Origin: Actinoplanes nipponensis
GTDB lineage: Bacteria > Actinomycetota > Actinomycetes > Mycobacteriales > Micromonosporaceae
Assembly (NCBI RefSeq): GCF_016862275.1
Contig: NZ_BOMQ01000046.1
Coordinates: forward strand, 1-64,000
Direction of reading: 5' to 3'
Length of the DNA stretch: 64,000 nt
In this document: positions 7,754 to 15,439 of the stretch, piece after piece
How positions within the stretch are numbered: the stretch's first letter is position 1
Layout of the letters: each line of letters begins with the position of its first letter
Made by a program: the position numbers and the translations under genes
The notes under the pieces: model-generated
Seen by the model: only the letters and a program-made list of their open reading frames with translations
Told to the model about the DNA's origin: nothing
Databases searched by the model: none

Positions 7754-8116
7754 ATGGCGACCGTTGCGCTGACCGCAGAGAACTTCGACGAGGTGACCGG
7801 CAAGGGCGGCATCGTCCTGGTCGACTTCTGGGCCAGCTGGTGCGGGCCCTGCGTCCGCTTCGCGCCGACGTACGAGCGTTCCTCCGAGAAGCACACCGAA
7901 ATCACCTTCGGCAAGGTCGACACCGAGGCCCAGCAGGAGCTGGCCGCGAAGTTCGACATCCGCTCGATCCCCACGATCATGGCCGTACGCGACGGCCTCA
8001 TCGTGTTCTCGCAGCCCGGCGCCCTGCCGGAGTCGGCCCTGGAGTCGCTGATCGACCAGGTCGAGAAGCTCGACATGGACGACGTGCGCAAGCAGCTGGC
8101 CGCGCACAACCACTGA
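7754..8116 (+). CDS. thioredoxin
   Basis: A 120-residue thioredoxin-fold oxidoreductase. The active site WCGPC follows the strand VLVDFWAS (about residues 24-35), the cis-proline loop SIPT is at about residue 76, and the rest of the single domain is full length for TrxA. It should reduce protein disulfides in the cytoplasm using thioredoxin reductase. ATG 7754 is chosen over the in-frame GTG 7739 because GGAGAG sits 6 nt upstream. A perfect 17-bp stem terminator follows 13 nt after the stop, so the gene is probably monocistronic, with a long 5' region. Confidence 0.93.
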   Translation: MATVALTAENFDEVTGKGGIVLVDFWASWCGPCVRFAPTYERSSEKHTEITFGKVDTEAQQELAAKFDIRSIPTIMAVRDGLIVFSQPGALPESALESLIDQVEKLDMDDVRKQLAAHNH

Positions 8117-8123
8117 GCGCGCA

Positions 8124-8176
8124 GCAACGCGAAAGCGCCGCGGACCACCTCCGGTCCGCGGCGCTTTCGGCGTTGC
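8124..8176 (+). terminator. strong hairpin terminator after thioredoxin gene
   Basis: A perfect 17-bp stem pairs 8130-8146 with 8153-8169 around the six-base loop ACCTCC. It is extended by GCAACG (8124-8129) pairing with CGTTGC (8171-8176) across a single bulged G. There is no U-tract, as is usual for actinobacterial intrinsic terminators. Confidence 0.85.
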
Positions 8177-8215
8177 GGGTAGACAGTGGATCGAACGTGT
8201 GTTCGAATTCTGGCC

Positions 8216-10201
8216 ATGCGATGGTCACACCTGTCGGCCCCGGCCGGCGACGACTCGCTCCTGGACGCGGCGCCGGCGGCTCCACCCCTGCCGCTGGCGC
8301 TGCCCGGAGCGACCGTCCGCACGTTCGACACCCCCGGCTTCGCCGGCATGACCTTCTACGAGATCCGGGCCAAATCCCTGATCAACAGGGTGCCCGGAGC
8401 CTCCCGGGTGCCCTTCGGGTGGACGGTCAACCCCTACCGCGGCTGTTCCCACGCCTGCTCGTACTGCCTGAGCGGGGACACCCCGATCCTGCTGGCCGAC
8501 GGTTCGGCGCGGCCGCTGTCCGAGGTGAAGGTGGGCGACGCGGTCCTGGGCACCATGGGCGCCGGCCCGCACCGGCGCTACGTGCCGACCACCGTGCTCG
8601 ACCACTGGACCACCACCAAGAAGGCCTTCCGGGTGACCCTGGCCGACGGCACCCGCCTGGTGTCCAGCGGCGACCACCGGTTCCTGACCGACCGCGGCTG
8701 GCGGCACGTCAGCCCGGCCGAGCCCGGGCTCCCGGCGCTGGCCGTGGGCGACCGGCTCGCCGGCGTGGGCGGCCTGGCCGAGCCGCCCAAGGAGTCCCCC
8801 GACTACCGCGCCGGCTTTCTGTGCGGCCTGGTCCGCGGCGATGCGGGCGCGCCGGCCGGGGCCCGGGAGAGCGACGCCTGGATCCGCGCGGACGCCTACC
8901 TCGAGGACGTCCCGATGCACGTGGCGCTGCGCTGGCCCGAGCTGCCCTCCGGCGGCTGGTACCGCGGCTTCCTGGCCGGCGCGTTCGGCGCGACCGGGCT
9001 GGCGGACCGGCTGGCCGTCGTCTTCACCAGTCGCGACCAGGCCTTCCTGGACCGCGTCACGGACGCCCTGACCCACCTGGGCCTGCCCAGCCGGCGGCCG
9101 CCGCACCCCCAGCTCGGCGAGGTCTACTCCGTCGAGATCGCCCGCGACCTGTGGGCCGCCCTGCGGTTCCGCCACCTCACCGGGGTGAGCGGAGCGCCCC
9201 TGGACGCGTCCGGCGTCGGCGTGCGCAGCGAGCCCCCGCTGACCGTGGCCGACATCGAGGACCTGGGCCTGACCCTGCCGCTGTACGACATCACCACCGG
9301 CACCGGCGACTTCATCGCCGACGGTGTGGTCAGCCACAACTGCTTCGCCCGCAACACCCACACCTATCTCGACCTGGACGCCGGTCACGACTTCGACTCC
9401 AAGGTGGTCGTCAAGGTCAACGCGGGCGAGCTGATCCGCCGCGAGCTGGCCGCGCCGGCCTGGCCCGGCGCGCCCATCGCGATGGGCACCAACGTGGACG
9501 TGTACCAGCGGGCCGAGGGTCGCTACCGGTTGATGCCGCAGATCCTGGCGGCCCTGCGCGACTTCGCCAACCCGTTCTCCATCCTGACCAAGGGCACGCT
9601 GATCCTGCGGGACCTGGAGCTGCTGCGCCAGGCCGCCTCGGTCACCGATGTCAGCCTGTCGATGTCGATCGGCTTCGTCGACGAGCGGATGTGGCGCGCG
9701 GTGGAGTCCGGCACCCCGAGCCCGCGCCGCCGCCTGGACGCCCTCGCCCGCCTGACCGACGCCGGCTTCTCCGTCGGGGTCCTGATGGCGCCGATCCTGC
9801 CGGGCCTGACCGACTCGGACGAGTCCATCGAGGAGACGGTGTCGGCGATCGCGGCGGCCGGCGCGGCCAGTGTCACCCCCCTGGCCCTGCACCTGCGGCC
9901 GGGCGCCCGGGAGTGGTACGCGGCCTGGCTCACCCGCGAGCATCCGGAGCTGGCGCCGCGCTACCGCGAGCTGTTCGGCGGTGGCTCGTACGTGCCGCAG
10001 GCGTTCCAGAAGGAGCTCGGCGCGCGGGTCCGGATGGCGGCTCGCCGGCACGGGCTGCACCGGGCGACGCCGGGCGAGGCGCGTACGGTCGGCGCGAACG
10101 CGGCCCCGGCGGTGGGCTATGCGGAGTCCGATCCGGCCGCCGACGCGCGCGGACGCAGCGTCGGGCGCGTGCCGGAGTCCCAGCAGCTGACCCTGTTGTG
10201 A
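8216..10201 (+). CDS. Rv2578c-family radical SAM protein with in-frame intein
   Basis: A 661-residue precursor: N-extein 1-83, intein 84-375, C-extein 376-661, giving a 369-residue spliced product. The product belongs to the Rv2578c/SplB-like radical SAM family: VNPYRGCSHACSYC carries the CX3CX2C cluster motif, followed by THTYLDLD, MGTNVDVYQ, SILTKGTL and AEGRYRLMPQI. Members resemble spore photoproduct lyase and are annotated as DNA-repair-like, without a proven reaction. The intein replaces nothing; it sits immediately before the third cysteine. The protein ends with QQLTLL, which looks like a sliding-clamp-binding motif. ATG 8216 (MRWSHL) matches the family N-terminus; GTG 8186 is also in frame. 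Confidence 0.92.
   Translation: MRWSHLSAPAGDDSLLDAAPAAPPLPLALPGATVRTFDTPGFAGMTFYEIRAKSLINRVPGASRVPFGWTVNPYRGCSHACSYCLSGDTPILLADGSARPLSEVKVGDAVLGTMGAGPHRRYVPTTVLDHWTTTKKAFRVTLADGTRLVSSGDHRFLTDRGWRHVSPAEPGLPALAVGDRLAGVGGLAEPPKESPDYRAGFLCGLVRGDAGAPAGARESDAWIRADAYLEDVPMHVALRWPELPSGGWYRGFLAGAFGATGLADRLAVVFTSRDQAFLDRVTDALTHLGLPSRRPPHPQLGEVYSVEIARDLWAALRFRHLTGVSGAPLDASGVGVRSEPPLTVADIEDLGLTLPLYDITTGTGDFIADGVVSHNCFARNTHTYLDLDAGHDFDSKVVVKVNAGELIRRELAAPAWPGAPIAMGTNVDVYQRAEGRYRLMPQILAALRDFANPFSILTKGTLILRDLELLRQAASVTDVSLSMSIGFVDERMWRAVESGTPSPRRRLDALARLTDAGFSVGVLMAPILPGLTDSDESIEETVSAIAAAGAASVTPLALHLRPGAREWYAAWLTREHPELAPRYRELFGGGSYVPQAFQKELGARVRMAARRHGLHRATPGEARTVGANAAPAVGYAESDPAADARGRSVGRVPESQQLTLL
8465..9340 (+). 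other. class 1 cis-splicing intein with degenerate homing endonuclease
   Basis: A 292-codon intein. Block A starts at Cys1 with CLSGDTPILLADGS; block B is RLVSSGDHRF with the conserved His; block F/G is LYDITTGTGDFIADGVVSHN, ending in His-Asn, and the next residue is Cys (+1). The interior carries two LAGLIDADG-like helices: GFLCGLVRGDAG keeps one acidic residue, but GFLAGAFGATG has lost the catalytic acid, and the DNA-binding part between them is much shortened. Splicing therefore looks competent and homing dead. NCBI recognises an intein-containing subgroup of this family, to my recollection. Confidence 0.93.
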
Positions 10202-10234
10202 GCCGAGCGGCGCGGCGCCCGACCCGGGCGTGGC

Positions 10235-10240
10235 TAGAGT
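10235..10240 (+). promoter_or_regulatory. -10 hexamer of the CoA-binding gene
   Basis: TAGAGT, 7 nt before ATG 10248; leaderless arrangement. Confidence 0.6.
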
Positions 10241-10247
10241 CGGTGCC

Positions 10248-10655
10248 ATGAGGAGCGCACAGCAGATCCTGGCCGAGGCCGACGTCATCGCCGTGGTCGG
10301 CGCGTCCCGGGATCCCCTCAAGCCGTCGCACAGCGTGCCGCTGCAGATGCTGCAGCACGGCTGGAAGATCATTCCGGTCAACCCGTTCGTGGACGAGATC
10401 TTCGGGATTCCGACCGTGCCCACGCTCGCCGACCTGCCCGGGCCCGTCGACCTGGTGAACATCTTCCGGCCGGCCGCCGACGCCCTCGAGATCGTCCGGC
10501 AGGCCGTCGCGATCAAGGCCCCGGCCGTCTGGCTGCAGACCGGCATCGTCTCCGCCGAGGCCCGCCGGATCGCCACCGAGGCCGGTCTCGACTACGTCGA
10601 GGACCGCTGCCTGGCCGTCGAACGGGCCGTCGGACAGCTCACCAGGCGGGACTGA
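10248..10655 (+). CDS. CoA-binding (YccU-like) protein
   Basis: A 135-residue single Rossmann-fold domain. VIAVVGASRDPLKPSH is the glycine-rich nucleotide loop, VNPFVDEIFGIPTVPTLADLP and IFRPAADALEIV are family blocks, and WLQTGIVS is the conserved strand near the end. The family resembles the CoA-binding domain of succinyl-CoA synthetase alpha subunits but lacks the ligase parts; the physiological ligand is not known for certain. ATG 10248 is fixed by the TAGAGT hexamer 7 nt upstream; GTG 10230 is in frame but unnecessary. It is 46 bp downstream of the radical SAM gene but has its own promoter. Confidence 0.88.
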   Translation: MRSAQQILAEADVIAVVGASRDPLKPSHSVPLQMLQHGWKIIPVNPFVDEIFGIPTVPTLADLPGPVDLVNIFRPAADALEIVRQAVAIKAPAVWLQTGIVSAEARRIATEAGLDYVEDRCLAVERAVGQLTRRD

Positions 10656-10745
10656 GCCCGGAAGGGCAGGCCGGATACCCCGCGTCGGGTCCTCACAGTT
10701 ACGCCCCGGCTAGTACCGTGCCGGGGTGAACGAGGAGGACCTCAC

Positions 10746-11255
10746 ATGACCTACCCGCCGCCCGGTGGTACGCCGGATCCATATCAGCCCCAGCAGCCCT
10801 ACGGGCAGCAGCCGGGTTACGACCCCACATCGCCGTACTCGCAGGACCCCTACGCGGCCCCGGCCAGTGGCGCCCCGTCCAGCGGACAGCCTTACGGCCA
10901 GCCGCCGCCGTACGGCGCCCCGTCCAGCGGACAGCCCTACGGCCAGCCGCCGCCGTACGGCCAGCCGGCCGGTTACGGCCAGGCGTACTCGCAGCCGCCC
11001 TACCAGCAGCAGGCGCCGACCAACACCATGGCCATCCTGGCGCTGGTCTTCGCCTTCGTGTTCGCCCCCGCCTCGATCGTCATGGGCCACGTGGCCAAGA
11101 AGCAGATCCGGCAGACCGGCGAGTCCGGCGAGGGCCTGGCCACCGCCGGCCTCTGGCTGGGCTACATCTTCACCAGCATCTACGTGCTGATCTGCGCCTT
11201 CTACATCGTCGTGGCGATCTTCGCGATCGGCTCGAGCAGCGCGTCGACCTACTGA
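10746..11255 (+). CDS. DUF4190-type membrane protein with Pro/Gln/Tyr-rich N-terminus
   Basis: A 169-residue protein. Residues 1-92 are disordered and rich in Pro, Gln, Tyr and Gly, including an exact 15-residue duplication (GAPSSGQPYGQPPPY) encoded by a 45-bp direct repeat. Two membrane helices follow, AILALVFAFVFAPASIVMG and LGYIFTSIYVLICAFYIVVAIFAI, separated by the loop HVAKKQIRQTGESGEGLA typical of DUF4190. AGGAGG is placed 7 nt before the ATG. A paralogue starts at 12445 and both end in Ser-Thr-Tyr. Function is unknown; the layout suggests a membrane-anchored protein with a disordered N-terminal arm. Confidence 0.85.
   Translation: MTYPPPGGTPDPYQPQQPYGQQPGYDPTSPYSQDPYAAPASGAPSSGQPYGQPPPYGAPSSGQPYGQPPPYGQPAGYGQAYSQPPYQQQAPTNTMAILALVFAFVFAPASIVMGHVAKKQIRQTGESGEGLATAGLWLGYIFTSIYVLICAFYIVVAIFAIGSSSASTY
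10869..10958 (+). repeat. 45-bp in-gene direct duplication
   Basis: Two adjacent copies, 10869-10913 and 10914-10958, differ by one T/C and encode identical 15-residue blocks in the DUF4190 protein. Confidence 0.9.
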
Positions 11256-11262
11256 CGCCCGG

Positions 11263-11294
11263 ACCGCCCGGTGGACGCTGGTCCACCGGGCGGT
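11263..11294 (+). terminator. bidirectional hairpin terminator
   Basis: A perfect 14-bp stem (11263-11276 with 11281-11294) around loop GCTG lies between the convergent DUF4190 and SDR genes, 8 nt after the DUF4190 stop. Confidence 0.8.
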
Positions 11295-11325
11295 TCCGTG
11301 TCGTGCGGCACCGCGCCGGGCCGGC

Positions 11326-12087
11326 TCAGCGGAACTCGGCCTCGCGGACACTGTTGCCGCCGTCGACCACGAGCATCTGCCCGGTGATGTAGGACGCCGC
11401 GGGCGAGCACAGGAAGGCGATCGCCGCCGCCACCTCGTCCGGGGTTCCCGGCCGGCCGATCGGGGTGCCGAGGCCCTGCTTGATCTCCGTGACGGTGGAC
11501 GCGGCCGTGTAGATCGTGCCCGGCGCCACACAGTTCACGTTGATGCCGTCGGCCACCAGCTCCATCGCCAGCGCCCGGGTCAGGCCCACGACGCCCGACT
11601 TCGCGGCGGCGTACGCGGCTTCGGTCGGCAGCGCGTTGATCGGGCCCGCGGTGGCCGCCAGGTTCACGATCCGGCCCCAGCCCTGCTCCGACATGCCGCC
11701 CACGAACGCGCGGCTGCACAGGAACGCCGTGCTCAGATTGCGGTCGATCTCGGCGCGCCACTCGTCGTAGGTGAGCTGGGCCACCGGGCGCAGCACCTCG
11801 GGGCTGGTCCGGCTGGCCAGGCCCGCGTTGTTGACCAGCACCTGCACGTCGCCGAGCTGGTCGAGGATCGCGTCGGCGAGCGCGCCGACCTCCGCCTCGT
11901 CGGTCAGGTCGGCCACGAAACCGGTGACCCCCAGCTCGGACGCGCGCTCGTGGATGCGCCGCGTGGTCGAGACGATCGCCACCCGGGCGCCCAGGTCCCG
12001 CAGCCGGCGCGCGGTCGCGTACCCGATGCCGTCCGGGCTGCCGGCGCCGGTGACCAGCGCGACCTTCCCGTCCAGGCGCAAGGTCAC
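11326..12087 (-). CDS. SDR-family oxidoreductase (FabG-like)
   Basis: A 253-residue classical short-chain dehydrogenase. VALVTGAGSPDGIGYATA is the NAD(P)-binding loop, VLVNNAG the structural NNAG, Ser-like position within NLAATAGPIN and YAAAKSGVVGL the Tyr-X3-Lys catalytic pair (Y in AAYAAAK). The serine usually found in the catalytic triad appears as Ala/Thr in LAATAG, so activity details are uncertain. GTG 12087 is chosen because GAGGAGG lies 7 nt upstream; the frame remains open to 12360 through an Asp/Glu/Pro-rich stretch, and a start at 12273 (MVFDAR) is the main alternative. The gene lies between two DUF4190 paralogues. Confidence 0.8.
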   Translation of the reverse strand: MTLRLDGKVALVTGAGSPDGIGYATARRLRDLGARVAIVSTTRRIHERASELGVTGFVADLTDEAEVGALADAILDQLGDVQVLVNNAGLASRTSPEVLRPVAQLTYDEWRAEIDRNLSTAFLCSRAFVGGMSEQGWGRIVNLAATAGPINALPTEAAYAAAKSGVVGLTRALAMELVADGINVNCVAPGTIYTAASTVTEIKQGLGTPIGRPGTPDEVAAAIAFLCSPAASYITGQMLVVDGGNSVREAEFR

Positions 12088-12444
12088 GGGGCCCTCCTCG
12101 GCCTGGTTCTCGGGGTCGTCCGGGACGGGGCCGGACTCGGCGACCGGATCGGCGCCGGTGTCCTGCTCGGGCTCGGAACTGGGCGCGGCAGACCGGGGCC
12201 GGCGGCCGGCCGCCGGGCGGGTGGCGTCCCGCCTCGAGCGGCTGCCGCTGGCGATGCGGGCGTCGAAGACCATGCGGCGATCCTGCCCGCTCCCGCGAGC
12301 CGGGGCAAACATCGGACCGCCGTGGCGTACGCCGACCGCACCCCGCGCACAACCAGGCACGCGGCGTGCGCATGGGGCCGGCCATGGGCGTGACAGGGCC
12401 GCCTATCCTGACGGGCGCAGCGGACCCGCCGGACGGAGGCAGCC

Positions 12445-12930
12445 ATGACGTATCCACCCCGGCCGGGACCGGACGGCACGTACCCGCCGCCGCCGGATCC
12501 ACCGATCGAGGCCTACCAGCCGCCCGTGCCGCCCCACCCGGAGCAGTACGGCTACGGCTATCCCCCGGCCCCGATCGCGCCCGGCTACGGCCAAGGCAAC
12601 CCGGGCAGCCCGTACTCCTATCCGGCGTACTCCCATCCGGCCTACCCGTACGCGCCGGCCCCGCCGACCGAGGGCCTGGCGATCGCCTCCCTGGCCGTGT
12701 CGTGCGCGGGAATCGCCGGGCTGTGCCTGTGGTCGGTCGGCGGGCTGCTCGGCATCGTCGGCGCGATCCTCGGCCACGTCGCCCGGCGCCGGATCCGCGC
12801 CACGGGAGCCGGCGGCGCCGGTTTGGCGCTGGCCGGCATCATCGTCGGCTGGTCCGTGACCGGCCTCGCGGCGCTGGGCGTCGCCGCGTTCGTGTTCTTC
12901 CTCACGCAGAGCGGCTCGTCGACGTACTGA
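12445..12930 (+). CDS. second DUF4190-type membrane protein
   Basis: A 161-residue paralogue of the gene at 10746: N-terminal 75 residues rich in Pro, Tyr and Gly, then helix one (LAIASLAVSCAGIAGLCLW into GGLLGIVGAILG), the loop HVARRRIRATGAGGAGLALA, and helix two (GIIVGWSVTGLAALGVAAFVFFL). It ends in SSTY like its paralogue. The start MTYPP is also shared. Ribosome binding site GGAGGC lies 7 nt before ATG. Function unknown; two copies flanking an SDR gene suggest local duplication or a shared role. Confidence 0.83.
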   Translation: MTYPPRPGPDGTYPPPPDPPIEAYQPPVPPHPEQYGYGYPPAPIAPGYGQGNPGSPYSYPAYSHPAYPYAPAPPTEGLAIASLAVSCAGIAGLCLWSVGGLLGIVGAILGHVARRRIRATGAGGAGLALAGIIVGWSVTGLAALGVAAFVFFLTQSGSSTY

Positions 12931-12935
12931 CGGAC

Positions 12936-13571
12936 TCAGCCGCCGGGGCGGGGCGCGGGCGGCACGCCGGGCTCCGCCAGCGGGATCACCGGGCCCTGCT
13001 CGACGAAGACCAGCGGCGCCTGTCGCCCGTACCGTCGCGGCAGTTCCTCCCGCGCCCGCTCCACGTCCGGGGTGCCGATCTCCACGCCGGCGCCGTCGTG
13101 GCGGGCCACCACGCTGGAGATGCGTACGCCGGCGGCCTGCCAGGCGGGCAGGTCGGCGACGATCCGGTCGTGCCAGCCGGTCAGCTCGGCCAGGCTGTGC
13201 CCGGCGTCGCGGACCACGATGCAGGTGTTGTCGGCGCTGGTCCGGATGAACTCGTCGAAGGCCGCCGACGGCACGCGATAGACGATCGCCCGTACGCGTT
13301 CCTGGTCGACCTCCAGCCCGGCGTAGCTGCCGGCGTGCTCGGCGCGGCCGCCCGCGTCGATGCGGGCCATCGCCGCCTCGAGCGCCGCCGGCGTCGCGGG
13401 CAGGACCCGGCCGCCCACCGTCACCGTCTCCGGCCGGCGGGTGAATTCACATCCGGCCGTGGTCCAGCCACCGACCAGACCGGGCTCGGGAGTCTCGGGC
13501 TCGCCGCACGAGCCGGTCACGAGCACCGCCCCGAGCAGGAGCCAACGGAGCAGGTATCGACAGCGGCGCAT
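12936..13571 (-). CDS. secreted lipoprotein of unknown function
   Basis: A 211-residue lipoprotein. The signal peptide (MRRCRYLLRWLLLGAVLV) ends in the lipobox VTGSC, so Cys22 should be lipidated and the protein anchored outside the membrane. The mature part has two further cysteines (GCEF and NTCIVV) that could form a disulfide, and no domain I recognise. It shares no obvious operon partner: the upstream EamA gene on the same strand is 77 bp away and could be co-transcribed. Confidence 0.8.
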   Translation of the reverse strand: MRRCRYLLRWLLLGAVLVTGSCGEPETPEPGLVGGWTTAGCEFTRRPETVTVGGRVLPATPAALEAAMARIDAGGRAEHAGSYAGLEVDQERVRAIVYRVPSAAFDEFIRTSADNTCIVVRDAGHSLAELTGWHDRIVADLPAWQAAGVRISSVVARHDGAGVEIGTPDVERAREELPRRYGRQAPLVFVEQGPVIPLAEPGVPPAPRPGG

Positions 13572-13648
13572 CTCATCTCACCTCTCTACCGCGCGTGGCG
13601 GCAGTTCGCCAAGGTTCAACGAGACGAGCGGGGCCCGGCGGCGGCCGG

Positions 13649-14590
13649 TCAGCGCGGCGTCGGGTCCGCCACGTCGGCCAGCGACGCCGTGGCCCGCCGC
13701 CGCTCGCGGCTGCCACCCAGCACCACCACGGCGACGCCCAGCACCAGCAGGCCCAGCCCGGGCAACGCCACCAGCCGCGGCGTCTGTCCCAGCCACGCCC
13801 AGGCCAGCAGGGCCGCGCCCGGCACCTCCAGCAGAATCAGCACGCTCACCGTCGTGGCCGAGGTGCGCTCGAGGGCGTAGTTGAACATCGAGTGCCCCAG
13901 CAACTGCGCGCCGACCACCAGCGCCAGGATCGCCGCCCAGGTCCGGCCGTCGTATCCGTGCAGCTCGACCCCGGCCGCACGGCACACCACGAGCAGGATC
14001 GCCGCGCAGGTGCCGTAACAGACCCAGGTGTACGTGGTCGTGCTCAGCCGGGACCGGGCGCCCTCACCGAACGCCGTGTAGACCGCCGCGGCGAGCGCGC
14101 CCACCAGGGCCAGGACGTCGGCCAGGACCGCCTGCGCCGAGACCCCGATGTCCAGGCCGGTGGCCCAGGCCGTACCGGCGACGGCCAGGCCGATGCCCAC
14201 CCAGCCGGCGGTCGACGGACGCCGGCCCTGCAGCGCCGCGATCATGCCCTGCCAGACCGGCTGGGTCGCGACCAGCGCCGTGGCCGTGGCCACCGAACCC
14301 AGCTGCACGCTCGGCATCCAGGTGGCGAAGTGCAGGGCCAGGGCCACCCCGGCGAGGACGGCGAGCAGCCCGCCGCGCCCGCGCAGCGCGCCCAGCTCCG
14401 CCCGCCGCGGGCCGGCCGTGATCGGGGTCAGCGCGACGAACGCCAGCCCGTTGCGCCAGAACGCCACGGCCAGCGCGGGGGCCGCCGCGAAGGCGATGAG
14501 CGGGGCCGAGGTCGAGACCGCGAGGACCGCCACCGTCAGCGCCGCCGCGGTCAGCCACGGGGGCCGTTCGCGGGGTGAACGCATATTCAT
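13649..14590 (-). CDS. EamA/DMT-superfamily transporter
   Basis: A 313-residue membrane protein with ten hydrophobic helices arranged as two EamA repeats: the first around APALAVAFWRNGLAFVAL and ATALVATQPVWQGMIAAL, the second around LGHSMFNYALERTSATTVSVLILLEVPGAALLAW. Such proteins export or import small metabolites such as amino acids or nucleobases; the substrate cannot be predicted. Full length for the family. ATG 14590 or the ATG two codons later can serve as start. Divergent from the HAD gene across 125 bp. Confidence 0.87.
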   Translation of the reverse strand: MNMRSPRERPPWLTAAALTVAVLAVSTSAPLIAFAAAPALAVAFWRNGLAFVALTPITAGPRRAELGALRGRGGLLAVLAGVALALHFATWMPSVQLGSVATATALVATQPVWQGMIAALQGRRPSTAGWVGIGLAVAGTAWATGLDIGVSAQAVLADVLALVGALAAAVYTAFGEGARSRLSTTTYTWVCYGTCAAILLVVCRAAGVELHGYDGRTWAAILALVVGAQLLGHSMFNYALERTSATTVSVLILLEVPGAALLAWAWLGQTPRLVALPGLGLLVLGVAVVVLGGSRERRRATASLADVADPTPR

Positions 14591-14715
14591 CCCTCGCCGT
14601 CGCTTCTTGCATATCTACACATCACAGTTTGTCGACCTCGGTTGAGCGGAAAGTGAGGCAGTCGTTACGCTCGCCGCCGATGCATTCCGTCAATCCCTCG
14701 GGAGAGTGGTATTCG

Positions 14716-15414
14716 ATGCCCGCGTTCCAAGCGGTCGTGTTCGACTTTTTCGGCACGCTGACCCGCTCCGTCCGGAGGGGGCCGCAGCATGCCGACATCG
14801 CCCGGGCGCTCGGCTGCGATCCCGACGCGGTGCTGAGCGTCCTGGATCGTACGTTCCAGGTCCGGGCCCGCGGCCACCTCGGCTCCGCCGAAGCCACCCT
14901 ACGGTGGGTCACCGAGCAGGCCGGCGGTCACCCGCGGACGTCCCAGCTGAAGGCCGCGGTGCCGGCGCGGGTCGACGCGCTGAAGGCCGACACGCGCCTG
15001 CGGGCCGACGCGGAGAGCGTTCTCACGGCGATCAAGGCGCGCGGCCTGCGGACCGCGCTGATCAGCGACTGCACCCACGAGCTGCCCGCCTTCCTGCCCG
15101 GCCTGTCGATCGCGCCGCTGCTGGACGTGAACGTCTTCTCCGTCGAGGTGGGCCGGTGCAAGCCGGACCCGCTGATCTATCTGGAGGCGTGCCGGCGGTT
15201 GCGGGTGGCGCCGGAGGAGTGCCTTTACATCGGCGACGGGGGTAGCCGGGAGCTCACCGGGGCGGCGGCGGTGGGGATGACGGCGGTGCGGCTGGCGGCG
15301 ACCGATCTGGCCGACCACCTGGTGTTCGACTCGGACGAGGATTTCGTCGGGCCGAGCGTGGCTTCGCTGAGCGGTGTGCTTGATCTACTTGATCGGCAGC
15401 CTGCGCTGGCCTGA
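14716..15414 (+). CDS. HAD-superfamily hydrolase
   Basis: A 232-residue HAD phosphatase-like protein. Motif I is VVFDFFGTLTRS, so the second Asp of DXD is Phe, as in the haloacid-dehalogenase-like branch (DXYGT); motif II is LISDCTHELP; the motif III Lys is in GRCKPDPLIY; motif IV is YIGDGGSRELTGA. The cap domain lies between about residues 20 and 90. The substrate is unknown. ATG 14716 has GGGAGAG nine bases upstream. An in-frame ATG 14680, 8 nt after a TACGCT hexamer at 14666-14671, would give a leaderless form 12 residues longer. Confidence 0.85.
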   Translation: MPAFQAVVFDFFGTLTRSVRRGPQHADIARALGCDPDAVLSVLDRTFQVRARGHLGSAEATLRWVTEQAGGHPRTSQLKAAVPARVDALKADTRLRADAESVLTAIKARGLRTALISDCTHELPAFLPGLSIAPLLDVNVFSVEVGRCKPDPLIYLEACRRLRVAPEECLYIGDGGSRELTGAAAVGMTAVRLAATDLADHLVFDSDEDFVGPSVASLSGVLDLLDRQPALA

Positions 15415-15439
15415 TTGCATGCAGGATGCATTGGGCCCT

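Noticed and set aside
7840..10251. 803-residue frame overlapping thioredoxin and the radical SAM gene
   Set aside because: Out-of-frame shadow of two well-identified genes.
10869..10958. Intergenic repeat
   Set aside because: It is within the DUF4190 coding sequence and in frame (15 residues), so it is an in-gene duplication.
12088..12273. N-terminal extension of the SDR protein
   Set aside because: The frame is open but begins without a ribosome binding site, whereas GAGGAGG and GTG at 12087 give a normal-length SDR; kept as an alternative only.
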